Origin: Daphnia pulex | Lineage: Eukaryota; Arthropoda; Branchiopoda; Diplostraca; Daphniidae | Assembly (NCBI RefSeq): GCF_021134715.1 | Contig: NC_060026.1 | Coordinates: 14,313,001 to 14,377,000 of the forward strand | DNA: 64,000 nucleotides | Direction of reading: 5' to 3' | Shown: positions 35,587 through 49,138 of the stretch, piece by piece | How the letters are laid out: the number at the start of each line of letters is the position of its first letter | Position numbering within the stretch: the stretch's first letter is position 1 | Notes under the pieces: model-generated | Database searches by the model: none | What the model was told of the DNA's origin: nothing | Seen by the model: only the letters and a program-made list of their open reading frames with translations | Translations under genes and position numbers: made by a program

Positions 35587-38500
35587 CTAACTTGGCTCGA
35601 CACGAGTTATTGTGCCCTTTGATCCGTCCAGGATGACGACATCGCCGGAACGGAATACTTGAGTCACTTTATCGCAGCCCACGATCGCTGGCAGACCCTG
35701 TAAATAAACCGGAATAATTATGAGGAAAATCTATAGAATCAATAAATATTCAAAGTTCAGTCAATACATATTCTCGGGCCACAACAGCTCCGTGAGAAAT
35801 CAGACCACCGAGCTCCGTCACGACGCCAGACAACAACGGGAAATACGGACTCCATCCGATGTCTGTGCTCCGCGTGATGAGGATGTCTCCGTTCTGGATT
35901 TCTTTGGCTTCTTCCAGGTTCAAGGCGACACGGACTGTTGCTCGAACGGTTCCCTTGAAGACTGGAGTTCCCGTCAACTGGACTCCATCAGCACCTACCA
36001 TCTGGTCAATCAAACGCGAATAAACAATCGACTACAGAATTAAAAACGTGTCTAAAAGTCAAAAATTACCAATTCTTCGGTAGACGATTCTTCTAGGGGT
36101 TGGGGAATACCCAGTGACATTTCAGGGAAGACGAGAGCATCCAGATCTGGGTGAAGTTTCCGTCTCCTATTGGCCTTGTTGATTAATGCGACGCCATTTG
36201 AATGAATGAGCTGCTGTAGCTCCGAATGCGTGAAAAAGAAAATCAGGTTGGCGTCAGGGATTTTGCCATCTCGGACCAAAAGTTGGGCCAGTCTGCGGTA
36301 AGCCATTCGGAAGACATGAATAGTGCGGATCAACAACGACTTGGTTTTCTCGCGAGCGATAACAGCATCGCGACTGCGAGGGACGAAGAATTTCAAGGCG
36401 CGATATTTTCCCGGCTTGCTCTGTCCAATGATTTTGAGCCAGTCATCATTAGACTTGGTCGGTTGGGAGTTGGGAGCAAAGCTAACTGGATTAGCCACCA
36501 TTGATTGGAGGACAGACACCAGGGATCGGCAATTCATTCCCCAAGTTTCAGTTGCAATGTCGAATTCTTTGATGCCCCGATGTCCATGTCGGGCGATGAA
36601 TGAACGAAACAACCGACCGGCATGTCCGGGATCCGTCTCCAGCCAAACTGATGCGACTTCTGGTGCGTGATCAGTAAACTCTTTAACATCGTCACTCTTC
36701 AATATGGCTTCAGCAATTTGCTGTCAAAAAGCAAACACACGTTAAATGTCTAATCTAAAATTCAATTTGAAATCTGGCACGTACCTTGAGAGCAACTGGA
36801 ACATCAGCCGATTCGATATTGGAAATTGAACTGAGTAACTGTGCCATTTCACCGTACAATTCCGGCGTCCATTCATTACGTCCGTCCAATAAAATGATGA
36901 AAGCAATCAATTGGCTAATCGTTCCAGCTCGGCTCACTTGCAAGTGGGTGTTACTAATTTCAAGTAAACGAGGTAGCTGAGAACTTATTTCATCATAGAG
37001 TTCCTGAGAGTTGATGTATTTTTCCGATGGAATTGAATAGTCGGCGAACTTGCGGACAGCTTTTTTCACGCGTCTAAACACGAAGAAAAAATCTAATTAA
37101 ATAAACAGTGTTTCTTTCACAAATGTCAGTAAGTTGACAAACCTGTTGTTAAAACACATGTCATTAAACATGTGTCTGAATCTCAAAAGTTTCACTCCCC
37201 AGCCTGCAACACCAAAACGATCCTTGCCGATTTGGTGCATGGTCGAGTTGGAGACCCTGAGTTAAAACGAATTTTCATTTAGCGCAAATAAATTTAAATA
37301 TGAAATTGCAACTCACAAGTGACCGAAAATGGCCATGTCGACGGAACGATGATGTGATGTTATTTCTTCTCCAATGTCTCGCTGGAAAGTGTCGATGACG
37401 TTGATGAAAACTTGGTTCTGGAAGAACAAGTTAAATCGACCAATACACCAAGGATTGACCTCAAAAAATCTGGCAAATTGCTCTTTAATCACAAATTGGA
37501 AACTGAGATCTAAAGCCCTGGCGGTAACTGATAGGCCAAGAGGAGAAGTTGCACCGGGAAAAACTTCGCCTGTGTTCGCCTTAGTCACGTAGTCTGAATC
37601 CGTGAGAATAGGAGAATCAAATTCATGACGAAGTTCAAAGTCAGTCCAAGCATCGAGCGCAGTAACTGGTCTTGCCTGAATAATATTTGGAAGTAAACAT
37701 TTTACAAATCTATAAGACCAATACGGCAATACTACAAAGACTAGTTTAAATTTTACCTGGAGCAAATACAGTGCGCCTCCGGATACAGCAAATTCCAAGT
37801 CCCTTGGTCCACCAAATGCCTTTTCTAAATAGACTCCAAGTTGACCGAGTTCTAAGACTTTCTCGTCCGACAAGCACAATGTGGTCGATACTTCTTCCGC
37901 AATCTTTTCTTCACGGGTACCATCATCTGACAGAATCACTTTGGTTTGTTTAGCTCCGACAGTTCGAGAAGAGACGGATAATTCTCCACTTGACGTCCTT
38001 TTGATGTAAAAAGTATCGGGGTCAGCGGAAGCGGAAACAACCGACTCGCCCAACCCGTAGTTGGCAGTCAAAATCATTTTGCTTGGGTCACCATCGTTGG
38101 GGTTGACAGTGAAAAGAACTCCAGCGGCTTCGGCGTCGACCATCTCCTGAATAACCACACCCATTCCTAAATATCGTCTCATTTAGCAAATAAATCAAGA
38201 AATACGTGATGGATTAATAATACCTGGAATGAGAGGCTCTCCATGTTGACGACGATACTCGACCGACTGATAAGAAAGCAGCGACGCCCAACATTTACGC
38301 AATCCTGACATGATGGATTCGAATCCTTGACAACCGAGTACAGTGATATTTTGTCCAGCAGAAGACAATTCTTCGCCGTCTTCACCAACTGCTGACGATC
38401 TTACAGCGAACCGTTTCTTTTCAGATTCATCACCAAACAATTCCTGCCATATTTTGAGAGAATATTATTTTGTGATGTAACTAAAAATTGTTATTCGAGT

Positions 38501-40559
38501 TTACCTGCAGAGCTTCTCTGATGCAATCCTGAACGAACGTGTCGACAGGAAGAGAAGCTACGAGGTTCTCCGCTTTGATGCAAAAATCCTCCAGTTTCCC
38601 TTTAACCACTCCAGTTGCTACATCTTCCAGCTGTAGGAATACTTCTTCAATATCGCGGTTATTTTGTGTTTGAGCTTTCCACGCATTGACTGTCACGCAA
38701 AATCCGGCTGGAATTTGACATGCCACAGGAGCTTTCCTTGAGTTGCTGCTAAGGAGAGCCAAAGATGATCCTTTGCCTCCTACTAAACTTTCGAAGCGGC
38801 AAGCCTCTTCATTAAATAACAAAACGAGTTTTTCTGTTTCAGACGACGATGGTTCGCGATTAGGAGCACTCAAATAAGGAACAGATACTTCATTTGCGAT
38901 TGGACAATATCCGTGAAACACGTTGGTGTTTACCAAAACCACGCGTCCTTGGCGTGAATTCAATGTCAAGTGACACGGGTATGTCGTGCTACAATGAACC
39001 CACGGACGTCCAATGAAATGTTCGAATGGTGATGATGGGAGCAAATGGATGGTTGCGTGATAGTTGCGGCTTTTGGTGGAAAAGCGGATTGAAAAATGTC
39101 TTGGGACTGTGCCCTTTTCCCCGATATCTTTCAAATCTAGACTCGATGCATCAATTTTGTAGAGAAATCCATTCGGTTGGAAGACATGACCCCAGACTTC
39201 GTGAGTTAGACGAGCTGAATCCGAAGTAGCGCTCAAATAGAAATAATGTCCATCCTCAGAAGCTCCAACGATATCTAATTTCCTATTAACAGAAGTCGGA
39301 TGTTAGGTGTGACTCTTCTCCCATTGAAGTATCGAATTTACCTGCGCAATGTCGAAGCATTGTTTTGTCCCCAACGCCTTTGACGAAGACTGCGCAGATA
39401 AATTTCTTTTTCAATGTCCAAACTACTATCTTGATAAGTTCCGAACATAACACCCCACTGGTCGACCCCATCTACAGTTGGCTCACTAATATTTCAAAGT
39501 ACATTTGATAAGGTAAAAAAAAAAGAAAGTTACTTTGTTATTAAACATTCTCAACCTCATTTGTGACCAATCAAGCTGCCCCCTCCAACGCTCCCGAGCC
39601 ATTCCTTGCGCTAGTAACTTGTGACTGAATTCTCGTTTGAACTCGAACGGACGAGTAAACGTTGCCCAGATCAGGTTGATTCTCAAGTGCACTTCAGTTT
39701 CCTATACAGAATAAATCAATTAACATTTTAATTAAAGTGACGATTTAAAGAAAAAAACCTAACCTTTCCGTGGCGCGTTCGCTTCGCTAGGCCGTTGAAT
39801 GTTATCCGCCATTTCTTCATGGCTTCGAGAAGTTGGAATTTCAATCTGCCGTCGGTATTAAATGATTCCCTGCCATCCGTATTTGAAATCAAAGTATCAG
39901 GGGCGGCTGTTAAACAAATAATGAATATTTTAATGATTTAAAAGAATTCAGATTGAAAATACCGGGTAATCGGTAGACAGTTCCATCTTTCAGCGTAAAC
40001 AGGAGCGTAACCTGAGCTTGCCGATTGATCAGACGATTAATCGACACTTGAAGGAACGTACTGTCGCCATCGGTTCCGTAAAATGTCAACCCGTCAAAAT
40101 CCTACAGGACGAGATTATTACTTAAGAATAATTCAGAAACTTAATAAATTAAAAATTGTTTTTACCGTCATTAATTTCAGGGGATGTGGTTGTTCCCATG
40201 CAATTTCCACATTGGTCGGCACCAATCTTCCAATTTGGTTGTATCCTTTGGAATTGACTTTATTGTAGTCATCGTCAATTGTGTTGTTGAGAATGCGAGG
40301 ATTTTTCTTTAGTTTCCGACTCAACCAAATTCTGGCAGCGATGATTTTCAATAAATACCAAGGTCCTGATTTTATGTTTTATTATTAGAAACTTTCTAAA
40401 ATACTAGGAAACGATTTAATTTGCATATTTAAACTTACCGGGATTGGTGTACGATGATCTCAACGATTTCGGAATATCCAAACTCGCAAACAGCTTCCAC
40501 CAAAGAACAAAAAGCACAACGAAAATAATTAAAAAAGCGAGGCACGTAGAGAGATCCAT
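35587..40559 (-). CDS. PEP-synthase/rifampicin-phosphotransferase-like enzyme, copy 1
   Basis: Fifteen exons join to 1352 residues: 40559-40439, 40365-40166, 40101-39963, 39906-39764, 39701-39556, 39485-39342, 39282-38505, 38443-38224, 38166-37757, 37675-37317, 37256-37143, 37073-36785, 36720-36070, 36001-35768 and 35697-35587. An N-terminal membrane anchor (CLAFLIIFVVLFVLWW) precedes about 430 residues with two beta-rich stretches (DGLTFYGTDGDSTFL; EDGHYFYLSATSD). Then comes an ATP-grasp domain (VGGKGSSLALL, RSSAVGEDGEE, AAGVLFTVNPNDGDP, ANYGLGESVV, LLQARPVTAL), a helical middle, and a swivelling His domain with His1308 in GGLISHGAVVAREYGLP. This order is that of bacterial rifampicin phosphotransferase and PEP synthase, which pass phosphate from ATP via the His. 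The substrate in animals is unknown. Copy 2 lies just upstream in the same orientation. Confidence 0.88.
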
Positions 40560-41705
40560 GACTGAAGACACTCGGGCGTCACACTAGTGAGCGGTGACTG
40601 TAGATCTTGAAAAAAAAATCCAATAATAGTCGCCCAACAACAGTTCGATGGCACCAAGTCCAACTTAAAAAAAGAAAAAATTATGGAGATACATTTTGTG
40701 TTATCTTGCGATGCTGTTACATTAGCCTATCTCGGTTCAATCTCAAACACAAACATTAAATAATGATCAAAGGTCTACAAATTATTTGTTCAAAACCAAT
40801 AAGGTGTAAAAGAAACTTTTGTAAACTTGTCGCTTAGAATCTATAGATACCGGATAACAGGACTTTGTATTTAGATGACAAGATAGTTGAAATTCAACGT
40901 CCAGACAGACAGTAAAATAATCTGATCAATTCTTGACGTACTTTGAACGCGATGAGTCAATCCTGGAGGAAAAAAAAATTTACGCCAAGTTCATGCACAA
41001 ATTAAGCTACAACAAAAAACAAAACAAAACACAATGCACAAACTGATGGGGATTACACTTTAGGCTAGGATGTTTTAAGACAACATTCTCAGTTCCAGTT
41101 TGAAACATCAATGATAAAAACGTGTTTCTCCTTACCAATGCATCACCAAGGCCGTACAAGCTTAGGTCCTTATCTCGACGAGCACAATCTTATCTCTCAT
41201 CTTGGCCGGCAGCCAAATACAAGGGAAATCACCACTTTCTCCTGACCCTATTTATCGCATCAAAACAACACGCACGGAATACTCAACAAATTAGTTGTAA
41301 AAAATTCCTTACATCAAAAGGGTCTCTCCTGTTCCTTCCCACGTATCAAAATAAATTTCTAAGAATGAAGAAAAAATAATTAAAACATTTTTAAAAAACC
41401 TAAAAACGGTCCAGCTACCCCTTCAAATAACAACTTTGAAACTGCAATACATTTTTATTTACTAAACATATGATGGGATATTTTGGACAGAGTCGTCAAC
41501 AAACCTACAAGCCCTTCCACAAAAGAAACAAAACAAAAAGAGTAATTAGTTTGAACGGTCTGACGAATGTCCCCAAAACGAAGTATCTAGAAAAATACTA
41601 TAACTATATTAACCGATTAATAGCATACTGCAATGGAGGATTATAATTCCCTGAATCCCCTTGTAAAATTTTGGATGACAAGACCAAATTTTAGCTCTAT
41701 CAATT
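40560..41705. other. Spacer between the two PEP-synthase-like genes
   Basis: About 1.1 kb holding the copy 1 promoter and the copy 2 3' UTR. I see no coding exon. The open frame at 41122-41379 lacks support. Confidence 0.45.
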
Positions 41706-44700
41706 TTATGCTTCCACGCGTGTAATGGTTCCTTTACTTCCATCAAGGATAACTATATCACCAGAACGGAAAACTTGCGTTACTTTCTGGCAACCAACGA
41801 TAGCCGGCAAACCCTAAAATAAGAACGTATGAAATTATTATCAATTCAGGGGAAGTCAAACAAAGTGAATTACATATTCTCGGGCCACAACAGCTCCATG
41901 AGAAATCAGGCCGCCGAGTTCCGTCACGACGCCAGACAACAACGGGAAATACGGACTCCATCCGATGTCTGTGCTCCTCGTGATGAGGATGTCTCCATTC
42001 TGGATTTCTTTGGCTTCTTCCAGATTCAAGGCGACACGGACTGTTGCTCGAACGGTTCCCTTGAAGACTGGCGTTCCCGTCAACTGGACTCCATCAGCAC
42101 CTACCATCTGACCAATCAAACGCGAATAAACAATCGACCGCCAACTTAAAAACGTGTCTAAAAGTCAACAATTACCAATTCTTCAGAAGACGATTCTTCC
42201 AGGGGTTTGGGAATACCCAGTGACATTTCGGGGAAGACGAGAGCATCCAGATCTGGGTGAAGTTTCCGTCTCCTATTGGCCTTGTTGATTAATGCGACGC
42301 CATTTGAATGAATGAGCTGCTGTAGCTCCGAATGCGTGAAAAAGAAAATCAGGTTGGCGTCAGGGATTTTGCCATCTCGGACCAAAAGTTGGGCCAGTCT
42401 GCGGTAAGCCATTCGAAAGACATGAATAGTGCGGATCAACAACGACTTGGTTTTCTCGCGAGCGATAACAGCATCGCGACTGCGAGGGACGAAGAATTTC
42501 AAGGCGCGATATTTTCCCGGCTTGCTCTGTCCAATGATTTTGAGCCAGTCGTCATTAGACTTGGTCGGTTGGGAGTTGGGAGCAAAGCTAACTGGATTAG
42601 CCACCATTGATTGGAGGACAGACACCAGGGATCGTGAGTTTAATCCCCAAGTTTCTGTGGAAAAGTCGAATTCTTTAATGCTACGATGACCATGTCGGGA
42701 TATAAATGAACGGAACAATTTTCCTGGTTGTCCTTGATCTTTTTCCAACCAGGTCGATGCAACTTCTACAGAGCCTTTCCTAAAATCTTTACCATCCGCA
42801 CTTTCAGAAATCGCTTTGGCAAGCTCCTATAAGGCAAAATAAAGAATAAACATTTTTTCAAAAGTCTCAACAGTTGAAATCGAATACTTTAAGGGCAACA
42901 GGTACATCAGCTGACTCGACGTTTGAAATAGATGAGAAAAGCTCTGCCATTTCACCGTACAGCTCGGGTGTCCATTCCTTTCTTCCATCCAACAAAATGA
43001 TGAAAGCAATCAACTGAGTCATGGCACTTGCGCGGCTCACTTGCGTATGAACACGACCAATTTCTACCAAGGCAGGCAGGTGGACGCATATTTCATCATA
43101 CAGTTTCTGTGAATCCGTTTGATTTTCAATAGGAAACGAATAGTCGGTGAATTTCTTCACAGCTCGACTAACCAGTCTAATTTTAAAATAAAGATAATTT
43201 GTTAATCATAACATTGATCAATGTTTTATGTCTTTAGTTACTTGTGATTGAAGAACAAATCCTGAAAGATAGTTCTATATCTATTATACTTCACTCTCCA
43301 TCCGGCAACCCCAAAACGCTGTAGACCAAGACGATGCATGGCGGGCGTAGTGATACTATAGGACGGAAATTAATAAAAAAATAATGATTGGTGGTTTTTA
43401 TCTAAAATAAAAAATGAACAAAATAAATGTAAACGAAACTTACATATGACCAAAAACTGCCATGTCAATAGCACGGATGTTGTCGCTAATTTCTGCTTCA
43501 ATGTCACGAAGAAAAGCTTCGATAACATTAATGAATAAATGATTCTGTTGGTACGAGAAAAAACGACCCCCATGCCAAGGATTGATGTCAACTAGACGTC
43601 CAAATTGCTTTTTGACAATTGTCTGGAAGTTGAGATCAAGAATTCGAATGGTGGTTGAAACTGTAAGAGGAGACGTCGCTCCGGGGGCAACTTCACCAGT
43701 GTTGGCTTTCGTGAAATAATCTGAATTTGTGAGTATAGGAGAGTCAAATTCATGACGAAGTTCAAAGTCAGTCCAAGCATCGAGCGCAGTAACTGGTCTT
43801 GCCTGAATAATACACGTAAACGCAATTTTCAGAACTCTATGAGAACAACATTACAAAGACTAGTCTAAATTTTACCTGGAGCAAATACAGTGCGCCTCCG
43901 GATACAGCAAATTCCAGGTCCCTTGGTCCACCAAATGCCTTTTCTAAATAAACTCCAAGTTGACCGAGTTCTAAGACTTTCTCGTCCGACAAGCACAATG
44001 TGGTCGCTACTTCTTCCGCAATTTTTTCTTCACGGGTACCATCATCCGACAGAATCACTTTAGTTTGTTTGGCTCCGACAGTTCGAGAAGAGACAGACAA
44101 TTCTCCACTTGACGTCCTTTTGATGTAAAAAGTATCGGGGTCGGCGGAGGCTGAAACAACCGACTCGCCCAACCCGTAGTTGGCAGTCAAAATCATTTTG
44201 CTTGGGTCGCCATCGTTGGGGTTGACAGTAAATAGAACTCCAGCTGCTTCGGCGTCGACCATCTCCTGAATAACCACTCCCATTCCTAAATGTCACAACA
44301 CATTTAGCAAATAAATAAAGAAAGTTTAACGTGCTGATGGAGTAATAATACCTGGAATGAGAGGCTCTCCATGTTGACGACGATACTCGACCGACTGATA
44401 AGAAAGCAACGACGCCCAACATTTTCGCAATCCTGTCATGATGGATTCGAATCCTTGACAACCAAGTACAGTGATATTTTGTCCAGCAGAAGATAATTCT
44501 TCGCCGTCTTCACCAATTGCTGACGATCTTACAGCGAACCGTTTCTTTTCAGATTCATCACAAAGTTCCTATAACATTTTGGGAGAATATTATTGGATAT
44601 GCTCTGATTAAAAATCATCATCCGAGTTTACCTGCAGAGCCTCTCTGATGCAATCTTGAACGAACGTGTCGACAGGAAGAGAAGCTACGAGCTCCTCCGC

Positions 44701-46781
44701 TTTAATGCAGCATTCTTCGAGTTTTCCTTCAACTACTCCAGTTGCTACATCTTCCAGCTTTTTGAAAACTGCCTGCACATCTTCGTTGTTTTTAAATTGA
44801 GCTTTCCACGCATTGACTGTCACGCAAAATCCCGCTGGAACTTGACATGCTACAGGAGCTTTCCTTGAGTTGCTGCTAAGGAGAGCCAAAGATGATCCTT
44901 TGCCTCCTACTAAACTTTCGAAGCGACAAGCCTCTTCATTAAACAACAAAACGAGTTTTTCTGTTTCAGACGACGATGGCTCGCGATTAGGGGCACTCAA
45001 ATAAGGAACAGATACTTCATTTTCATTCGGACAATATCCATGAAAAACGTTGGTTGATACGAAAACCACACGTCCTTGGCGTGAATTCAACGTCAAGTGA
45101 CACGGGTATGTCGTGCTACGATGTGTCCATGGGCGTCCTAAGAAATTTTCGTATTGGCAAGGCTTTAGATGAATAATCGCGTGGTAATTGCGGCGTTTCG
45201 CAGCAAAACGGACTGAAAAATGGTTAGGGACTGGGCCATTTTCTCCCAGCCTTTCTAAATCCAAATTGCAGGCGTTGATTTTGTAGAGGAAGCCATTCGG
45301 ATGGTAGACATGTCCCCATACTTCGTGTGTGAGCCGGGAAGAATCTGATGTGGCACTTAGGTAGAAATGATTTCCGTCCTCACAAGCTCCAATGATATCT
45401 AATTTCCTGTTACAAACACAAAGGGGAAATTATTAGGAAAGAGTATTCCCACTTGTAGTTGTTATTGATTCTACCGGTGCAACGTTGGTGAGTTGCTCTG
45501 TCCCCATCGTCTTTGGCGAAGGCTGCGGAGATAAAATTGTTTTTCTATGTCCAAACTGTTATCCTGATAGGTTCCGAGCATTGCACCCCATTGATCCATG
45601 CCATTTAAACACGGTTCACTGATATTCAAAATATTTGTTACAATTGATAAACGATAAGTTTTGCGTCACACCGCCCACAAGAGTTATAACAATTGCTTTC
45701 TTGGAATATGTTTCTCTTTGTATACAGTGTGAGCGCGCAAATAAAAATTGCTGTTGTACTAACCTCATTTGCGACCATTCTTGTCTTCCTCGCCATAACT
45801 CGCGTGCCATGCCTTGTGCTAATAATTTACGACTAAACTCGCGTTTAAACTCGTAAGGGCGGCTAAAGGCAGTCCATACGATGTTGATTCGTAAATGAAC
45901 TTCGGTTTCCTTGAAGAGATTAATATGACATGCATTTTCAGGTGTAAGTAAACTGTGTCTTCAAATCAATTGCTCATTACCTCTCCATTGCAGGTACGCT
46001 TAGCCAGTCCGTTAAATAAAATTCGCCATTTTCTCATAGCCTCTATGAGTTGGAATTTTATTCCACCAGCATTGAAACTTTCTTTGCCATCTGTATTTGA
46101 TATCATAGTGTCTGGAGACCCTGTACTCAGAAAATAAAAAAATTAAGATTCTTGATTCTCAGAACCAGCAATTAGTAATAATCTCAATAAGTTCTACTAA
46201 AAATGTTACAAACAATGCAGAGCATAGACCTGGTAGTTGATATGTTGTTCCATTGGGGAGAATTAACAACAATGAGACTTGAGCTTGTCTATTAGTTCTG
46301 CGTTCAATTGAAATTTTTAGGGAAGTATCAGCTCCATCAGTTCCAAAAAAACACAGTCCATCAACAGACTATTAGGAAATGGAAAGATACAATGACTGGA
46401 AATTTCTTAGCATGACAAAAATAAACACACTTCTCTATTTTTCAGCTCGTGTGGTAGTTCCCACACTTTCTCTAATTCTGTTGCAACAAGTCCAATTTTC
46501 TCATATTTCTTTGATGTTGTGTCGTACACATTTAAAACTCTGGGATGACGAACTAATTTCCAGGCTAACCAAATCCTTCCACATATTATTTTCAAGTAAT
46601 GCCAAGGTCCTGATCAAAACAAAAGTATTAACTTATTCAAACAAAGAAACCTGTAATAAATTTTACCAGGGCGAGCATAAGGGGTGTGAAGAAGTTTGGG
46701 TCTGTAAGGAACTTTAACCATAGCCCTGATGATTAGGGCAAGTATTGGCCCTCCGAAGAGAAGCAACCACCATTCAATCAT
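41706..46781 (-). CDS. PEP-synthase/rifampicin-phosphotransferase-like enzyme, copy 2
   Basis: Fifteen exons at the same positions and phases as copy 1 join to 1339 residues: 46781-46667, 46609-46431, 46368-46230, 46120-45981, 45909-45764, 45618-45475, 45406-44632, 44568-44352, 44285-43876, 43802-43444, 43355-43242, 43176-42888, 42826-42176, 42107-41874 and 41813-41706. The anchor is WWLLLFGGPILALIIRAMV. The ATP-grasp motifs and the His domain (His1296 in GGLISHGAVVAREY) are intact, so both copies look catalytic. The anchor, exons 2-6 and the helical middle (exons 10-12) differ a lot from copy 1, while exons 8, 9, 13 and 14 are almost identical. Different middle regions, the substrate-binding part in bacterial relatives, may mean different substrates. 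Confidence 0.88.
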
Positions 46782-47859
46782 GTTAAATGTTCAACAAGTC
46801 AACTTGAAAGAGTCAGCAAACGATGTTTTGACGTGAGACGGCGACTCGTTACAGAATAAATTACATGGACGGTGAATCTGAAACCATTTGATAGGGCAGG
46901 CATAAATCAGTATCAAAGTGTTGCAAGGTCAATATTCAATATTCAAATTAATAATCTCTTCCTGGTTCACTAGATTACCTTATGTAAAGGCATGTAACGT
47001 GGGCAGGCGTATTGACCACGTACTTGTTAGGTATCAGAACAGTCTGCTTGTTGCTACTCGCTCGGTTGTTAAATGAGGTCTGAGGTGGCGCGAGAAGAGG
47101 AGGAGGAGCTTTATTTTCTGTGCAACAGCTGGAACACATCGCCTTCGGCAATAGGCTAAACACGTTCTACTCTAGTGACTCAGCCAAATATTTTGTACCG
47201 TTAATGTACCATTTATGAAATTGTCGGTGATTTATTGTGGGGAAACTATGACAAAACGAAAATGAAATAAACAAAAAAATTTGGAATGAAGCTAGATTCA
47301 GCAATCAATCAAACAGGGTTGTGAATTGAGTAGAATTCCAAAAGCGCAATGGTTTGATTATATGACTGGTTTAATGAAAAATAAAATTTGCAATTAAACG
47401 CTTGTAGTCCGTTAACGCCCATTTCAACTTTTAGTTAGTGGGGTAAATTGAATACGCTTTACATAAGTAAGGGTCAGTTGTTTCTTTAAACGCGCATTGA
47501 CTCAGCTAATTTACAGATACGGAGATAACGTTTGAACTATGGAACTTGTGAGGCTGGAAAATACATTGATCATATCTATGTATGGGGTGTAATATATATA
47601 CTTCTCATTTAAACGGTCGGACTTTGAATGGACAGATTTTTTTAAGATTGAATATGAAATACGCGATGGTCTTCAGTTTGATAACTCAAAACGAGAGTTA
47701 ATCATATTAGAAAAAAAAGTAAGTACGTGGAGACACCACCTTCTTTCACGAATAATTAAGCTGCAAGACAAGACAGTGCACTATGTAGTTCGATAACAAT
47801 CATCACAGTAGCTTTTAAGGGCAACCGTTAATTAAAACAACAAGTCCTGTTGTCTTTCG
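46782..47859. other. Intergenic DNA downstream of the palmitoyltransferase gene
   Basis: It holds the promoter side of the PEP-synthase-like copy 2 and the 3' UTR of the ZDHHC gene. No exon or element is recognised. Confidence 0.45.
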
Positions 47860-49138
47860 TCAAACAGCATACAAATATGCATTTCTTTTCTTCCCATCCA
47901 AAGGCGGATTAGTGAACGGGGAGAACCATTGAATACTGAACAGGCCAAAGACAGAGTGGAAGCTCTTCCACCGGGACTTTCTTATCCAGCGCGCCTCTTC
48001 TTTTTTCAGTTGTTCGATGCCCTAAATGAAAACACCAATTTTTAATGGAAATCGAATTAAGTTTTAGAAATGCTGAAATTATCTTACGGTCTCATCGTTC
48101 CATATCGCTTGCATCTGAGTCCCGAGCATAATAGTTGTAAAAATCGCAAAAAGCAGCGCCTCGAAACCGAGAAACAACAATAGAATGACTGTGGCTGGCG
48201 GACTATATGTCGAACATTCTTTCCATTCAGAATGTACGCATGATATGAACTGCAGAATGACCAGCACCAAAGAATGCACTGAGAGAGTAGCTATGTAGAA
48301 CTGCAGAGAAAATAAAAACAAAACAAGGTTAGTGATAATCTCCAGTTCCTTGTAATAACATTGAACTTACAGTAAAAAGGACAAAAAACTTTTGATTGTT
48401 TTCCCCAACACAATTGTTAACCCAAGGGCAATGGTCTAAAAAACAATAACAACACATATTTATAAATCTCACACTATAAAAATATTTATGAAATAATGTT
48501 AGAACTTACGGTCCATCTTCCTCACACACCTGTTAACAAATTATAATTAGGATCAAAATTACAGTGTTAAAAAAAAATAAACAATATGATTACCTTTGAC
48601 ACACTGAACAATGATGGGCTCTCTCAGGCTTGATGGAACAGCACTTTTGGCACTTGAATATAACTTGTCCTTGTTGCAATCCCATTCGTTGAATCATTTC
48701 TTTTGTAGCATTTCCTCTTGGTACAGCTCCCTGTAGTTGAATTAGTTAGTAAATACTTGAGACAAAGTACTCTCATGATAAGCACAGACTTACTGGGTCA
48801 GTCAGCATTGTTCTAACATGTGAGATGAAGGCAAGAGACGAAAGTGCCATAAACAGGATGAGATTGAACACACTGAAAATTGTGTGGGTCGAAATTGCAG
48901 GTATCAGGATAACAAAAAACGACACAAACATTGAATAGAGGATAAGGAACCAGGTAAGGACAACGCAGATGATCCCACAAATATCTTGGATGCACCAGAA
49001 TCGTCCGGAGCAACATCGGTTATGCATATCCATATCGGAAGTGAAACCGAGTCCCGAACTAACGTTAATACTCAAATCGTCGTCTCGTTGTTCCATTTGA
49101 AATTGATTGCTATTATTGCTGTGATTGTTGTAATTCAT
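47860..49138 (-). CDS. DHHC palmitoyltransferase, ZDHHC3/7 type
   Basis: Exons 49138-48794, 48730-48594, 48529-48510, 48435-48371, 48300-48088 and 48021-47860 join to 313 residues. Members attach palmitate to cysteines of membrane-associated proteins, mainly at the Golgi. Four membrane segments are visible ([54 protein letters not shown] and [20 protein letters not shown]). The zinc-binding cysteine-rich domain reads [20 protein letters not shown] then [11 protein letters not shown], with the catalytic Cys in DHHC; the motif is split by an intron after MD. The end ([19 protein letters not shown]) matches ZDHHC3/7. Exon 3 is only 20 bases, supported by exact phase fit. The N-terminal 30 residues are Asn/Gln-rich. 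Confidence 0.93.
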
